Origin: Saururus chinensis
Taxonomy: Eukaryota; Streptophyta; Magnoliopsida; Piperales; Saururaceae
Assembly (NCBI GenBank): GCA_035235625.1
Contig: CP141143.1
Coordinates: 33,217,178 to 33,281,177 of the forward strand
Length of the DNA stretch: 64,000 nucleotides
Direction: 5' to 3'
Position numbers and translations under genes: made by a program
In this document: piece by piece, positions 1 through 13,658 of the stretch
Numbering within the stretch: position 1 is the stretch's first letter
Layout: every line of letters begins with the position of its first letter
The notes under the pieces: generated by a model
What the model was told of the DNA's origin: nothing
Database searches by the model: none
The model's input: the letters and a program-made list of their open reading frames with translations, nothing else

Positions 1-1600
1 TATGAATCTAGCTGACAACCCAATGTGTCTCACATCAACTAAGTAATTTAAATTTGATACTCAAAAATAGACATTGGCATCAATTCATTCTCAAGATATT
101 ATACAAGAGAAACATGCACAAGTTACATTGAAAAGTAAACACCAAAAATTACTTTAAAAACATAGGACATAAATGCATATGTGGAGTGAGCTTCTATGCC
201 CACTTCACATGAAAGTACAATGCTTAGACTTCTTAAACTTTCTATGAGATCTGTGTAAAAAGTGTTATGCTAGTGACCCCTAATTTAGTTGGTTCAGGGT
301 AGTAGGTTTAATAACTTGAACGAAATTGGCTACAAGGTTAGTCATGCCATGAAAGAGTTAACTCTACATTTGGACTTGAGCACCCTATGTTTAGTTAGGC
401 ATGCCAAGGCTTGATCTACTTAGTAGAGAAACTTTAATTTTAGCTCTCTACAAATTTAGATTCATTTTTTTCTTTTTCTCAACTTTTGAGTATATTATAC
501 ACTCATCCTTAATTGTGATGACAAAAAATCCTAGAATTATCTACAAAACAAGAGTAGTCAAGCACATAACTCTATCATGATAACCTTATATTACTAGATT
601 ATACTAAGATTTTACTCTCAAGAAAATTATGCTTACAGTCAGTGATACCCACTAAGATGAAAAAAGCTACAATCAAGAGTTCGTATCATAACTTAAACAA
701 GTGCCTTTCTAGTTTTTGCAAAATAGGAGTATCGGATACTAATATGATGAAATTAGAAAAAAAATGATTAAATTCATCAAGTTAAATGAACCTTTATAAA
801 CAATTGGATATAATTAAACATAACCACACATTTAAAGGACCATCAATGCGCATAAAAAAAACAATAAAATAAATCATTTTTAAATTTTTTTCAAATTTCT
901 TTATATCACTATAACATAATAATTATAACTAAAATACAGACAACTATCCGAAATCTCTTTCTAGACCCCCAAACCTACACTAGACATTGTCCTCAATGTT
1001 AGAAAAAGTTAACACTATATATGACTAGTAAATGGACAGGCTATCAAAATCCATAAATGATGATGAAAAGAGAACAAGAAACTAACAAAACTTAGGTTAG
1101 GTAAAGAAATAATATCACCCCCAAACCTAGAGTGTAGCACCCCTACTAATAGTACAAAAACACACTAACAAAAGTAAAAACAACACTTTGAGACTAAAGC
1201 AATGGGTTGTCTACCACAAGCACTAAGTTTAACGTCTTCACCCAAACCAATGTGTGTAGACAATTAGTCATGATAAACCAAATGCATCATAGGTAATGTC
1301 TTACTCTTAAAGAAATAAACTCCATAAATGGCTTTAATCGTTTACCCTTGACTTTAAAGTCTTTTCTGTTAGCGAGGTTTTTAATTTCAATAACTCCATA
1401 CGTATATGCAGTTGTGACAATGAATAGAACAGTCCATCTAGAACGAAGCTTGCCAAGAAATAAATGCAACCTAGAATTATATAAGAGAACTTTTTGTAAA
1501 GGGCAGAAGGATTTTATAAGAATATAATTGAAAAGAAAGACCATTTGTTCCTATTAAATTCTAGAGTTACCATAGGCTTCATTCCTGATTTATGCTAATT
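1..1600. other. AT-rich stretch, no gene; probably non-coding part of a minus-strand gypsy element
   Basis: No reading frame here resembles a protein. It lies downstream, in the sense of the minus strand, of the degenerate gypsy integrase that starts near 1600. It contains two C-rich stretches (near 965-975 and 1117-1125) followed by 'aaacct', which read as short G-rich tracts on the minus strand. It is most simply the 3' untranslated part of that retroelement, but no LTR end was identified. Confidence 0.35.
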
Positions 1601-2300
1601 CATTTAATTGGAGCTTACAACAAGCTAGCTTCATCTAAGTTGAAATTAAACGTATTTATAGCCCAATAAGCCTTATGCTCCAATTCTACAAGCCAGTGGC
1701 TAGCTTTCCTATAAACAACTCTATAAAATGACATACCAATTGGAGAGTTATAGTTGTATGATATGCCCAAAGTGCATCAATTAATCAAAGAGACCAATTT
1801 TTAAGATTTATTTTAATCATTTTATGCAAAACATGTTTTATCTCTCAATTTGCACATTCAGCTTATCAATTTGTTGTGCAGTATAGGGTGATGCTACCTT
1901 ATGTGTAATCCTATATTTCTTCACCAGGATTCAAAAGGTATATTACAAAAGTGTGAACACCTTCACTTATGACGATCCTAGGAATGCCAAACCTTGACAA
2001 GACATTTTCCTTCAAGAAGTGCAACACAATCTTATGATCATTGTTTTTTGCTAGGAATAACTTCTATCTATTTGGAAAACGTAGTCAACAACCATTAGAA
2101 TGCAAAGATGGACAAAAGAAGGTAAAAATGGACCCATGAAATCAATACCCAAACAATCAAATATCTCAATCGTAAAAATAGCTTTTTAAGGCATCATATT
2201 TCAAAAAGTGATTCCACCAAGCTACTGAAAATGCTCACAAAATATACAGAAAGCATGAGTATCTCTAAAAATGGTGGGCTAGTAAAACCCATATTGTAAA
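1600..2300 (-). pseudogene. Ty3/gypsy integrase remnant
   Basis: On the minus strand the translation around 2150-2100 reads GIDFMGPFLPSF, followed by a valine-valine-aspartate-tyrosine block. This is the start of the DDE integrase core of plant Athila/Tat-like gypsy elements. Further on, about 1790-1640, the pieces DALWAYHTT and LVCHFIELF correspond to the family's 'DALWAYRTA...F.LV.GK' region. Stops and frameshifts separate the blocks, so it cannot be functional. It continues the RNase H and RT remnants at higher coordinates, in the order expected for gypsy pol (RT, RNase H, integrase). Lineage within gypsy is an inference from these motifs. Confidence 0.75.
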
Positions 2301-2450
2301 ATATTTGCAATCATTTTCTTGGTAGAAAACTAACCACCACATGCTTCTGAATGTAAAAAGGAGATAATACTATGAATTTCATTATTATAATTTGATCATG
2401 ACAATACTTAAAAAGATAAGGATCATCCCAAAAGAAAATTTTGACCTCAA

Positions 2451-2930
2451 TCAAGATTTTTTTTCTGTCTTGTGTTGTCCAATGAGATGAGTTTGACCTA
2501 TGACAAGAAAACTAACAATATTAGCAAACCATGACAAAGAAAAAAAACTAAAAAGCTGCTTATCTAATAATGTATTAATGATAGGCATGGTCTCCCTATA
2601 TTCATCAATGGTTAGTCTAGACAAATGGTTAGCCACAACATTTTCTACTCCTTCCTTATCTTTAATGGTAATGTCAAATTCCATGAGTAGAAGATCCACC
2701 AAATCAATCTAAGTTTTGCATCCTTTTTGGCAAGAATATATTTTAAAGCTGTGTGATCAGTATAAACAACAATATGATATTTTGCCAAGTAAGCCATAAA
2801 TTTATCTACAACAAATATAATGGCAAGTAGTTCTGATTTAGTTATGCAATAATTCATTTGAGCACTATCTAAGGTCCTATTTGCATTAATCACATAAGGC
2901 TTATAGGGCTTACTTTACCCCAAAATAACC
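2451..2930 (-). pseudogene. Ty3/gypsy RNase H remnant
   Basis: The minus-strand frames show the RNase H pattern in order: an AQMNY.ITKSELLAIIFVVDK block (the usual 'NY..TEKELLA'), then YHIVVYTDHTALKYIL carrying the DH pair, and finally DKEGVENVVANHLSRL, the tail that normally links to integrase. The reading frame changes near 2700, so the domain is split over two frames. Upstream catalytic residues are not clearly preserved. It is a broken part of the same minus-strand element as the integrase remnant at 1600-2300. Confidence 0.8.
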
Positions 2931-3500
2931 CCAATAGCAAATCACTAGCATCACACATATTTCAAAAGGAAAACTCCAGGGGGTTGCATAATAGAAGCAA
3001 AGGTGAGCATGCATTTCATCTTTGTAAAAGCTTCTTCACAAGCCTCGGTCCATTCAAAGGGTGTATCTTTTGATAGAAGATTGCATAATATCTAAAAATA
3101 GTACTACTAAAGTCCTTGATTGAATGCCCTATAAAATCTTGCATGACTTAGAAATGATCTAACATCCTTAATTGTCTTTGGGGTGGGCAAATGAGTGATC
3201 AAGTCAATCTTAGACTTGTTAACTTTAATTCCATTGGAAGAGACAATATGACCAAGTACAATCCCTTTGTAGACCATAATATAACATTTTTCCAAATTGA
3301 GTACAATATTCCTTTCTTCACACCTATTCAAAACATTCCACAAGTTAGATAAACAATCATAAAAAAATTCACCAAAAGTAGAAAAATCATCGATAAAAAC
3401 CTTAGATAATGTTCCACCGTATCACTAAAAATATTAAGTATGCATCTTTAGATCGCTCCAAGAGAATTGCACAAACCAAATATCCTAAAGGTTAGTCATG
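2930..3500 (-). pseudogene. Ty3/gypsy reverse transcriptase remnant
   Basis: The minus-strand frame between 3343 and 3107 reads NLEKCYIMVYKGIVLGHIVS, then a 'GIKVNKSKIDLI' block and DVRSFLSHARFYR. This is the thumb and connection region of gypsy reverse transcriptase (compare 'KC.FMV..GIVLGH..S..GIEVD..KI'). Around 3500-3430 a frameshifted trace of the 'MPFGLCN' block remains. The catalytic aspartate pair is not intact: the 3360-3430 stretch reads as a broken version of the 'VFMDDFSVFG' area. This is the 5'-most preserved part of the decayed minus-strand element. Confidence 0.8.
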
Positions 3501-3592
3501 GTACATCCTATGGAACCCATGTGCTTTCTCAAGATAAAAAGTAATTTACCCTCTTGTTCTCCATTATGGTAAGATGATATTACTAATAAAAG

Positions 3593-5060
3593 TGTTAGAA
3601 CATATTTATACATATGTATTATATTAGCTTATTTTAGTTATCAAAATAATGTCAAAAAGATGTTTAATTTGAGTAATAGGATAGATTCGTTGCTGCTCAA
3701 AGATCACATCGTGAAGATGAAGGAAATAAAAAAACTCATATGTTTTTCAAGGTAAAAAAATGCACACACATCACATTCACAAACTTGGGATAATGGGATT
3801 ATCATATTAGAGTGTGAGAAACAATTTTGGAGACTTTTGGATGAAAACTATGTTTTTGGTCATTAGTGATTGATTGATAATGCTCACCCGATTGAACAAC
3901 CTTGAATGTTTTCACAGGGTGCTCTGAAACATAGAATGATCAATCATGCACACATGATATCAGTTAATAGTAACTTGACAGATCAATCGGCAAGTGGCAA
4001 GATTGATTAGATGTTGATAAGAAGGAATCCAGTAACTTGGACTATCAATAGAAAACTTAAATGATCAATTGATTTAAGATCAAATTGATTACAGTAACCC
4101 AATCGATAGATGATTTTCTCAAAGGATTGATCAATTGCACACTAAGTTCAAACAATAAAGGGAATGATCAATTGGCCTACGAAATGATCCATCGATATAT
4201 TGCACAATTTCCTGAAATAGACTATTCTAAGTGGAATTAGATTCCTATTCAAACTCTAACACCTAAACCAACTTAGTTGTTTTTATAATTGTTATTTTGG
4301 ACGTATGAAAAGGTGAGGAAAACCATTATTAAATTAGAGAGAGATTGGTAAGTTAACTCTACTGAGGTTTGAATGATTAGAGCTTTTCATTGTCTATATG
4401 ATTTAAAGAAGAATACTACTTAGCCAAAGGGAACCTACAATTGTTCAATTCATGAATAATTAGTGAGGATTTATGCACAAACACACAAAAGTTTGTCAAA
4501 GGCTTATTCATAAATGGACCTTGAAGGAGCATCATCACCACAATTAAAGAGGGCTTTGATAGATGGAGTACTATTAAAGTAGATAGAGATCAAACTCGAA
4601 GGGAAAAACATCAATAAGAAATCTTGGTGGAAAACAAACAATTGGAGAAGGGACTTCTAGTATATTTAGAGGTTGGTTGTTTGAGCCTTGTAAGTTATTA
4701 ACTTTATAATGCATTTATCCACCCAAGGGGACAGGCTAACCATAGTTTTTTCCCGATTTCGGTTTCCATTTAAAACCACTAGTGTGTTCATGTGTTTTAT
4801 GTGCTTGATTGATTTGCATTAGTATTTTAATTTCACTATGATTTCCCACAAAATCGTGGGCACATCTTGTAATCTTTTACCCTAGCAAAGTATTTGGGCT
4901 AGAGCACTATGGCGACCCTCTATATATAGAAGAGTATTAAACTCTCCCAAGTGGTAGGTGATGCTTTTATTATACTACTTGTTTTGACTCGCTACTTGTA
5001 TTTTTCCCCTCCTAAAAGTGATTCCTTTTTTATTGGTTGATAATCTTATAAATTTGCACT
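3593..5060 (+). repeat. Copia (Sirevirus-like) LTR, degraded
   Basis: The sequence beginning TGTTAGAACATATTTATACA at 3593 matches, with many changes, the LTR start at 12181. It is followed at 5079-6480 by a gag remnant of the same type as the one after the 12181 LTR. Between about 3870 and 4230 there are many variants of GATCAATCGAT / TTGATCGATT. The region 4900-4960 has a run of TATATATA. No clean 3' LTR end or PBS was found, so the right boundary is approximate. Confidence 0.5.
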
Positions 5061-5078
5061 TGATTGTTTTGTGCTTGA

Positions 5079-6480
5079 TTGTTTCATTATGTTTGTTACT
5101 TAATTGATGTTCGGGATTTAAATCTTAAAACCTTAATTAGAAAAGTCATTAACTTAAATTTTAAGTCAAACTTTCAATTAGATGAACACAATGAATCATT
5201 AGAAAAAGAAGGTCAAAATTTGAAAGGTGAACTTGAAAAAGAAAAAAAATCTAGATCTTTAGAGAGTGAACTTAAGTCATCTACTAATGAAGTTAATTTC
5301 AAATTTTAGAAAACTAGGAAGGTTGTTCCTTAACTAGAAAAATTCAAGTTATGAAGCACAACCTAACTCACCTTAGTCAATGTGTCATGAAAAAATCCAA
5401 CACTAGGGGTCTTCTTACTTGAATAAATTGCTTTTAAAAATAAAAGAAACTAACTGACATAATAGGAAATCTCAAGGCAAAGCCATGTGGACTAGAAAGT
5501 ACACACCCATGTACACACTTAAGAAGACTTCTCAAGTCAATGAGAAGAAAATCAGGTTGATTTAGATGAAAAAGAAAATTTTAGATACCCTTATGATACA
5601 TGTTGGTAAAAAAGATCACTCACCATCCTTAAAACCCTTAAATTGCTTACGACTTGGATTCATATGCAAAAGAAATTTGTCTCTTTTTCAAAATAAAGAA
5701 ATTTTAAAAATTATCCTTGATTTAATTCATTCAATCATTTGGAACAAAACTTCAGGGTTTTGTTTCAATTACATTTTGTTTTTGATTGATGTTTATCATA
5801 GAGTCAAATGAAAAAAAACAAAAACTTTAAAGCACAATAATTGTTTTTCTTTATGCACTTTGAAGTAGATGCATTAGTGTTTGGTTTGTTTTTGTATTGA
5901 TGTTCAACTCAATCTATTTAATATTTCAAAAATTATGATTAAGGCTGATAAATACCATGAAGAGTGTTCTTAATCTTTAACTAAGAGAAGAACGCAGTAA
6001 GGTGAGTGAACATTATATTAATTTTCTTCATCTTAGGTGTTGTAAGTTTATGTTTTTCTAAAACATTGCTCACATCATGAGACTCAAGTCAATCTCGAAA
6101 GAGGAAGTTTAATGTAAAAGTTAATAAACTTGAAGACTTGAAAATTTAGAGTTTAGCATGGATTATGAAATCTAAATTAGAGGAACTTGCTAAAACTCTA
6201 CAAAGAAATTCAAGTAATTTTTTCTTTTACTATTTCAAGAACCTTGAAGTTTCATTTTTGCAAGAAATAAAAGAAGAAAGGTTGTGGTCATAAAGATAAT
6301 AGAAAATGGTTACCTACTTAGGATGTCCTAAGCTAATGTGAAAGTCTCCATCCACTTGACACCTAAAAGAAAATTAGCACAAAAAAACAAGGTTACAAGT
6401 AAAGAAGATTTTGAAAAAGTCAATCCCTAGAAAAATATTTGAAAGTAAAAAATACCAAAATTGAAGAAGGTGAGGGCATA
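5079..6480 (+). pseudogene. Copia gag remnant (coiled-coil part)
   Basis: The frame from 5079 to 5309 encodes a Lys/Glu/Leu-rich stretch with heptad-like spacing (…EHNESLEKEGQNLKGELEKE…, ending in ELKSSTNEVNFKF). It resembles the coiled-coil region after the zinc knuckle in Sirevirus gag proteins. The DNA from about 5940 to 6190 (…taactaagagaagaacgcag…, …aaattagagga…) is clearly homologous to 18470-18670 downstream of the second copia gag remnant. Both are therefore decayed copies of one family. Many stops are present and no pol domain follows. Confidence 0.5.
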
Positions 6481-7359
6481 AAAATGATGAAGGAAATTTT
6501 TTGTTTACACAATTGTCATTATGTTTGTATGTAATAGTCTAGCATGATAGTTGAAAAAATAGTCTTTTTCTATGCTAAAGTTTAGATAACTTTGTCTTAT
6601 CTTGATTAGGTTGATCATGAGATTTTTTATTTCAAGAGACAAGAGTTAATTAATTTATTTTAAAATAATAAAAGAGCTCAGACTATCAATATGAAGAGGA
6701 TGAACTTAAAATTCACAAAATAAGAGATGACTAATCAAAGTAAGGGAACAAATCACATAAATATTTAGTTATATGATGATTTAGTTATGATTTTGACAAG
6801 TATAAAACTATGAGCTCAACATGTTTCTAACTTTATTAACTCTTTCAATTTCAATCAATTCTGGGTTGCTTTCTCTTTTGATTTTTGCATTCAGTCGTTA
6901 GGTTAGCCTAGGTTTACACTGGCTTTCGGTTTCATGAATTTCTAATTGGATAATCTTTAAGTTGTGTGCATTTGAAAGTTTTGATTTGATTAGGAACTTG
7001 GTGACCCAAATAATTTTAATGGTAATGTAGATTTTGACTTATTCTAAGAATAATTTTTTTCAAAACTTGATTTCAAATAACATTTAAAATTTGGAGACAA
7101 GTCTAAGATTGTGCAGTAAATCTTTTGGCAAATTTTAGGATATTTTTGCATGATTGTATACATTTCTAGATTGCTAATTTGTTTTAGAATATCTTGAATA
7201 ACTAAGATAGAGACCATTACATATGATGAGTATATTGAAGTAAGTCTCTAGTTTTGATTCAATTTTAAATATGAATGTTACATGCTTATTATGATGTATC
7301 TAAAAGCTTATATATTGATATGATTCTTCTAACTTCAAATTTCTAATGTGGATGATTTA
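6480..7359. other. AT-rich stretch without recognised content
   Basis: No coding frame, element end or repeat could be supported. It separates the first copia gag remnant from the LTR that starts at 7360, and is probably further decayed copia sequence. Confidence 0.3.
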
Positions 7360-10090
7360 TGTGACACCCGAGTTTTTGTGAAATATTTTGTGTTAAATTG
7401 ATGGAAATATTTCATTTTTATTAATTTTATTTTTGGTACCATCAACGCTAACACTAACTTGTACGCAAACATGTCAAGGGTGGTAATAATAATGAGTACA
7501 AATGTCACACCCCAATTTTATACACCCATTTTCTAAATAACTTTCTTTTTGGGAAAATATGACACAATGCATTGAATAATATGTAGTGGAAAAATTCATT
7601 TGTCACAAATATAAAATTATTCAAAAGTTAAATTGGGGAAATAATATCATCACTTTCCACAATGCATGGTTTATGATACTATCATAATCACATTCTAAAT
7701 ATCTAAGTAACATTAAAATAAGCATAAGATTTACAGTTGGGAATTCATCTATCAATTATGCTTCAGTTAATATAAACAATAAATGACAAATTCACATGCT
7801 TAATGTCAAATCTACAAAAGAGCAAATGGGTCAACAACTGAAAGGGAATACTTCTCACTATGGCTAAAACCTTCATACCCTTTAGATGACCTCTTCTCCT
7901 TGGGAAACATGCACCACAAAGGATGCTAAGCATATGAGCATACTCAGTGCGATTGCAAAGCGAAAATAACGATTCCAACAAAAGTACGTCAAGAAGGAAT
8001 TGTTCAAGTAGCTAATTTAATAAAAGCCAAGTAAAAAAAGGCATACTTTTCAGTGCCACAATCTTACTTACAAGTGAAAGGAATCAAATATGAGAAGGTT
8101 CTCTAGACATAATAGCTTCATGTAGGAGTTCATGACTCACAATAGATATTAGACTACTACAAACTCAACTTCAATTTCTGCCTAAAGTCTGCCCCGCTCC
8201 ATCCACACCATGAAGTAAAAGGCCAACTAGAGCTCATAGACCCAAATAGTCGAGATCTTAATTTTCATGATCATTGAAACCTTATGTATTCCACTGTGCT
8301 GGAATAATCATCTTTTTATGCTATGATCTATTTAAACCTAATTTCCATGCCACAGGAAGTGGCTTTACATACAACTACCACCTTTGGAGAGTTGGAAGAC
8401 CATGATCCTATTTCATACTAAACCCTTCCATCTACATGGTTATAACGACTCTCTTGAGGAGCCAACTCGACAGCAGGAACCTTTGTCTTAGAATGCCAAA
8501 TGCATCAGTTTTGGGTGACCAATCATCGCAAAGATTCTCACACATGCATTAGAGTTTACTTGCCTCTACATAATACATATTTAACAACATCTAATCATGC
8601 ATTCAAATTTAACTAAACCATGCTATTTTATACTTGTAGGAATCTCAAACTTACGCCACCAATGGTAACCTCACCAAAGTGTAGGCTATAGTGTCGATGA
8701 CAATTGACGTCTTACTGATGTGTTGAACCCCTACTAATAGTCATTTGGATGAGGCAACCCACCTCACCGATGCCACACAAATGCATCACCCTCACTATCA
8801 TTATCAGTGAACATGCATGATCTTGCATGGATACATAGGTACTGTTCTTCTTCCTCCCTTTACTAACATGGACACCAATGTGTTGATAATCATGTAGACA
8901 ATCGAGAAGAAAATGAAAATACTATACTGGTTCTCTGAACAATTTTTTCGATCAAAATGGGTAAAACCTTTCAAATTCAAAGTTCCACGCACTTCATTTC
9001 AAAAAATGGATGGTAAAACCATCCCAATTATAAATTGTCATTGTTTCATTTGATGTGTAAAATAACTTGGACAAATAAACATTCATACATTCAATGAAAA
9101 CAAAAACTTGAAAAAAATCATTCTCATAATGACTATTCAATTAAAGAAGGAGTGTGACCTGACCTAAATTCTCATACATACTATTTTGCTCTCTCCCGAT
9201 ATGAATCCTCTGTGGTTATGCTCCCTGAACTCTTCACTCACGCTTGGACTCTTTGGAGACTGTTCTCATACCAAAAATCTAAAGTTTCACTCTCCTTAAA
9301 TAGGGAATAACTATCCTTGGAGTATGAAACTACATAGCCATTACATTTTTTGAGATAAAGTAGACATGTAGTTTAACTAATGCGACCATTGACACATTGA
9401 TGCCTATTGATAGTAAGAAACACAAGTCATGGGTGGAATACCAACATGTCGGCTTGCCAATGAAAAATAAAATTCTAAGGAAATAAAATATTATACTTTT
9501 TCTCCAAAAATATGGTGTGTCACAACAAAACTGAGGAAAATAGAAATAGTGTTAAGGGTAAATCTAGTGAAGAGAAGTTCATTTGTAAGAATGTAATGAG
9601 TTTTTGAAACAAAAATGTTTCCATTAGATAGCATTAACACATCAACGTTTGCTTCAGTGAAAATTAGAGCCTATTATCGGCAAGCATCGGTGCTCACATT
9701 GGTGAAATCCAATTTCTACTATTGGTAGGAGATGACATGTAATCATTGAAATTGGTGGTTATGAAGAAGTTCAATGGTTGAACCACCAACATGTTGGTCA
9801 AAACTGACAGACATGCTGATGAGTGCAAAACTGCCATATGATGCAATTGCCTTTGGTCATTGATGTGGTTATGCACTAGAATTTAGTTGCTTTACTCTCA
9901 TATAAATACCTTTGATGCCCTATGACCTTAATCTTTTTGGAATTCTAACTTTGAATTAGAAAGGAGAGATTTATGGCATGTTAAAGTATGAAGGAAGAGG
10001 AGAAAGGACAAGATTCTAAGGACATTGTGATTTTGGTGGAGAGAAAATGTTGGATTGCTAACCTTGTTATCGTTTAATGGATTAAATGGG
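7360..10090 (+). repeat. LTR fragment (TGTGACACCC start), interrupted by a solo LTR
   Basis: Starts TGTGACACCCGAG at 7360. It is interrupted at 7502/7503 by the solo LTR 7503-9524, and resumes at 9525 after the duplicated acaaa. Near 9899 on the plus strand lies CATATAAATACC, a TATA-box-like motif, suggesting the sense direction is plus. The 3' end is not clear: the sequence blends into another repeat near 10090. The 32 bases at 25215-25246 look like the start of a related LTR. Confidence 0.45.
7503..9524 (-). mobile_element. Solo LTR, 2.0 kb, target duplication acaaa
   Basis: The element reads TGTCACACCCC at the left and GGTGTGTCACA at the right. It is flanked by perfect 5-bp duplications acaaa at 7498-7502 and 9525-9529. 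No gag or pol frame lies inside, so it is best explained as a solo LTR left by LTR-LTR recombination. On the minus strand CTATTTAAGG near 9300 could be the TATA box, making minus the sense strand. The frames it contains are short and match nothing known to me. Confidence 0.85.
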
Positions 10091-12180
10091 TGATTTTATC
10101 TAATTATATGTCTTTTTTATGAGTTCAAAAGCATGTTGTAGCTAATTTCTAAGAATTTCTTAGAATATGTAAAGTATCAAAGTAATAACATAAGTCTCAA
10201 GTTACATAGAAATGAAACATAAGTCTATCCCATCACATATAGACTATTGAGCACTCCATGTGCATCTAATCATCGCCTCCATGCTCGAAAAATAATTCAT
10301 CAAGAGCACGTGCATGACACAATCGTGCAGGCCCAAAACAAAACAACACAAAAAGGGTGAGCTTGGCTCAATAAGGATTTGAAAACAAAAGACTCACATC
10401 ATCACCAAAACATAATCCTGAAGAATCATAATATAATCCTTATACAAACCGGTGTTAGCAACACAAGAGCACAACAAATTCCTCACACATACAACTTATG
10501 GGAAATATCTTATTCATTCATCACATTTCCATAAGCAAAACATGTGCATCGTGTCTCACTTATATGTCATAATCCACACACACAACTTGTGCATTCAAGT
10601 GATATATCCATACACATAATGCATGACCAAATATCATAATCTATACACATCCTGAATGATCAAGTATCACAATCCATACCCATCCTACGTGATCAAGTAT
10701 CACAATTGATACACTATATGTGCAAACATAAGCATAATTGTCCCTACACAAAATTGTAAAAATGAGCATTATAATCCATACACCAACAAGTGTAAATAGT
10801 ACTATGAGTGTCTCCTGATATAGAAATCAACCTGCTCACCCTGGCAATCCTAAGAAGGAAGGCCTAAGCAATCCTACTCACACTGGAAATCTTAAAAAGG
10901 AAGACCTAATCAATTTGGCAATTCCTAGTTGGAAGTGCCCTTAGTTAGCCGGTGCACACTGATAAACCAACCTAGATTCTCAGTCCAAAAGTTCTCCACA
11001 ATTTTCTCATTATAGCACTCTGCTCTTCTTATCTGGGGAGGAAACCTACCATGTTGGAATGGAAAACCACAAAAAACCCATTGGATGGAAAATTGATTTT
11101 TTTAATCTTCGATACGACTAATCGAGAAAACTATGACACACAATTGGCTAATCATAGATAAACATGGTTAATCATGACTTAACAAATAACTTTCATGATG
11201 TATGTAATATGATACATACGTAAACAATGCTAGGCACATGCAAGCATGAGTTATCATATACTATTCAGTCCTATTGTTAATGAGACATGGTCCATACGTG
11301 GCAAATGAGATCATGCAAGCATAAGTAAGCATAAACATTCTTGGTTAAGTATATAAATGAGCTGAAACATGTGGAACATGGTTTATACATAACTAATATA
11401 GCATGTGCAAACATTCATACTTCAACATTGTCATATTCTACTAGTAAAAATGTGATAGAAATAAAGAAATAGTCAAAATCTGACTAAAAATAATCGTGAA
11501 GTCCATTTCATTATAGCCGATCAATCGGGAACAAAGGCATTCCATTTCACCATTTAGCTAATTGATTGACTGAAAGATTGAACGAATTGATCAGTTAGCT
11601 GAGAAATTTTAGGAATACAATTCTTTTTCATGCTTGAAACCAAATCAAATTTATTCTAGAAATCCATAAAAAATTATAAAACATCATGAAACTTCATATA
11701 ATCATTATTTAAGCCTAAGACATGATAGATCTAATAGTTCTCATGCATATTCATATAAAAATATCATTAAATCATCCATTCAAGAAGATTCAAATTCACA
11801 CATCCATAATCTTGAAGAACATGAATCTACCCACAAATGTGTTATTAATGAAAGTAGAACCTTATCAAACAAAAACCCCTTAGCTCAAATCAGATTGTAG
11901 ATCCTTGAATTACCTCTAAAACTTAAGAAAACCCTACCCAACAAATCAGGTCACATTAGCCCTAAGAAAAAATTTAACCTTTCTACCAAATAGAGACTCC
12001 AAAGTATTAATAGATGATTGATTTAACACTCTTGTGCCCAAAATGAAAATTATGAGAATAGAAGCAAGAAATTTGAATCTAGGGTTTCAAATCATAGGTA
12101 AAAAGAATGAAATTTGTGAAGAAAAGAACATGGGATTAGAGAAAAAATCAAAAGAAATATGGTAGTGATTGAATGATTAT
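10090..12180. repeat. Probable LTR-derived non-coding DNA with a short tandem repeat
   Basis: No protein-coding signal. Between about 10556 and 10725 a unit of roughly 45 bp (…atccacaca…cttgtgcat…gatcaagtatcacaat…) recurs three to four times with variation. Around 10355-10375 'gggtgagcttggctcaataag' resembles, on the minus strand, the 'actga(g)…gctcac' region of plant LTRs. At 11519-11600 several GATCAATCG-like palindromic motifs occur, as in the copia LTRs nearby. Boundaries were not found. Confidence 0.35.
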
Positions 12181-13335
12181 TGTAAGAGCATATGTGTCAT
12201 ATGTTTAGTTTATTGACTAATTTCTTTGTCAAAATTATGTGAAGAAATAATGTGTATGTATTGAGTCTTAGAATTTGATTTGAGTTTATTGTGGTTGAGT
12301 CAGATTTAGAATTGACAGACTTAAAAAATAGAAGCAAACCTATTCTAATTGATCAATACAAAAGACTAAAGAATGTCGAAGGGTTTTGAAGATTATGTAG
12401 AGAACATTGGCATAAAAAAATCACTTGGAGAGGTTTTCAAAGTGATTTAGTGGTTTCAAAAGGATTTATAGTAAAAATGGCAAAAATATAAATTTATAGG
12501 AAAAATGATTGATTGCTGCAAAACAAGGCTTATCAAACAATCGATCACACCATGATTTAGCCTATTGCAAAACAATGCTGATAGTTATCGATCAATAGAT
12601 TTCATAGTTGATCGACTGCTTAAAGTATTGTGCACATTGAAAACAGTGACCAATCGATCATTTCTGGGACTGGTTATAATAATTAAGACATTCTAATTTC
12701 AATTTTATTTTATATTCAAGTACAAGTTCTAAATAAACTTAAGGAGATATGTAAGGGTTATAAAATCACAAAATTTGAGAAAGGAAAGCCTATAGGAGAA
12801 AAGAGAAAGAGGGTTTACACCTTTACTTATTATATTCTAAAGGAGAATTCACATAGAGGTTTGAGTTGAAGATTCATGGTGAATTGAAGAAGACAATCCA
12901 CAACTAAATGAGCCTATACACAGAGATTTCAAAAAATTGTTGCAATATATCTTCAATGAGAGATTTAAGGTTTATACAAGGCTAAAATCAAGACAACAAG
13001 AGGTGATTGTTGAAGACTAGAAGCAGACAAGACATGGCGAGGAGAAAGTTTCAAGTGCTTGAGGGAGAAGACTTAAAGGCTAACAACAACAATCTAAACA
13101 AAGGGAGCTTGTATTATAGTCTAAACAAGGTTGGTTTGCTTGTGTTAATGTAAGTCTTGGTTTCTAGTACATTGATTTGGTTCATTTGGAATTACCTTAA
13201 TTTTTTACTCTAGTTGGGGTTTTTTAATTCAATTAATGTGTTTATGTGTGGATTGAATGATGGTTGATTGATTGATTCATTGTGGGAGTGCACTTTGAGT
13301 AAATATTTACTTGCTTTTGCTTAATAAAAAATTTC
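12181..13335 (+). repeat. Copia (Sirevirus-like) LTR, second copy
   Basis: Begins TGTAAGAGCATATG at 12181 and aligns over most of its length with 22905-23930 (shared blocks …cttagaatttgatttgag…, …aaggaaagcctatagg…, …gtgggagtgcact…). The stretch 12530-12670 is dense in TTGATCGA/ATCGATCA-type motifs. It is followed directly by a copia gag remnant, so it is the 5' LTR of that element. The 3' boundary near 13335 is where similarity to the other copy fades. A recognisable tRNA primer site was not found. Confidence 0.6.
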
Positions 13336-13658
13336 TACACAAAAGAGGCTAGAACATTTGATATGCAAGAAGAGTCCTATGAGAAAAAAAGGGACATGAT
13401 TGAAAAATAAAAGAGAAAATAGAATGCCCTAAGAGCATATAGAAGAACTTCTAGGAAAAATAAAGTATTAAACACATTGGATAAATTTTAAGAATATAAA
13501 ATAATGAACTAATGCTTTTATTAGCTAAGAACTTCAAGAAATTCATGAAAACTTATAACTTTAGAACTGGTAATAAGGACAAAATTCTAAGAAGAAACAA
13601 GGGGAAAATAGAGATGCGAGACCAACTAAAAAAGATAAGAAGAATTTGAAATGCATTG
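13336..13658 (+). pseudogene. Copia gag remnant, part before the zinc knuckle
   Basis: A Lys/Arg-rich reading frame runs up to the first part of the zinc knuckle, the final codons giving ...KNLKC at about 13640-13655. At that point the family A LTR (13659-17104) is inserted, and gag resumes at 17105 with IECGKLGHFAAD. Several stops and frameshifts occur upstream. The position immediately after the 12181 LTR fits the 5' part of a copia gag gene. Confidence 0.65.
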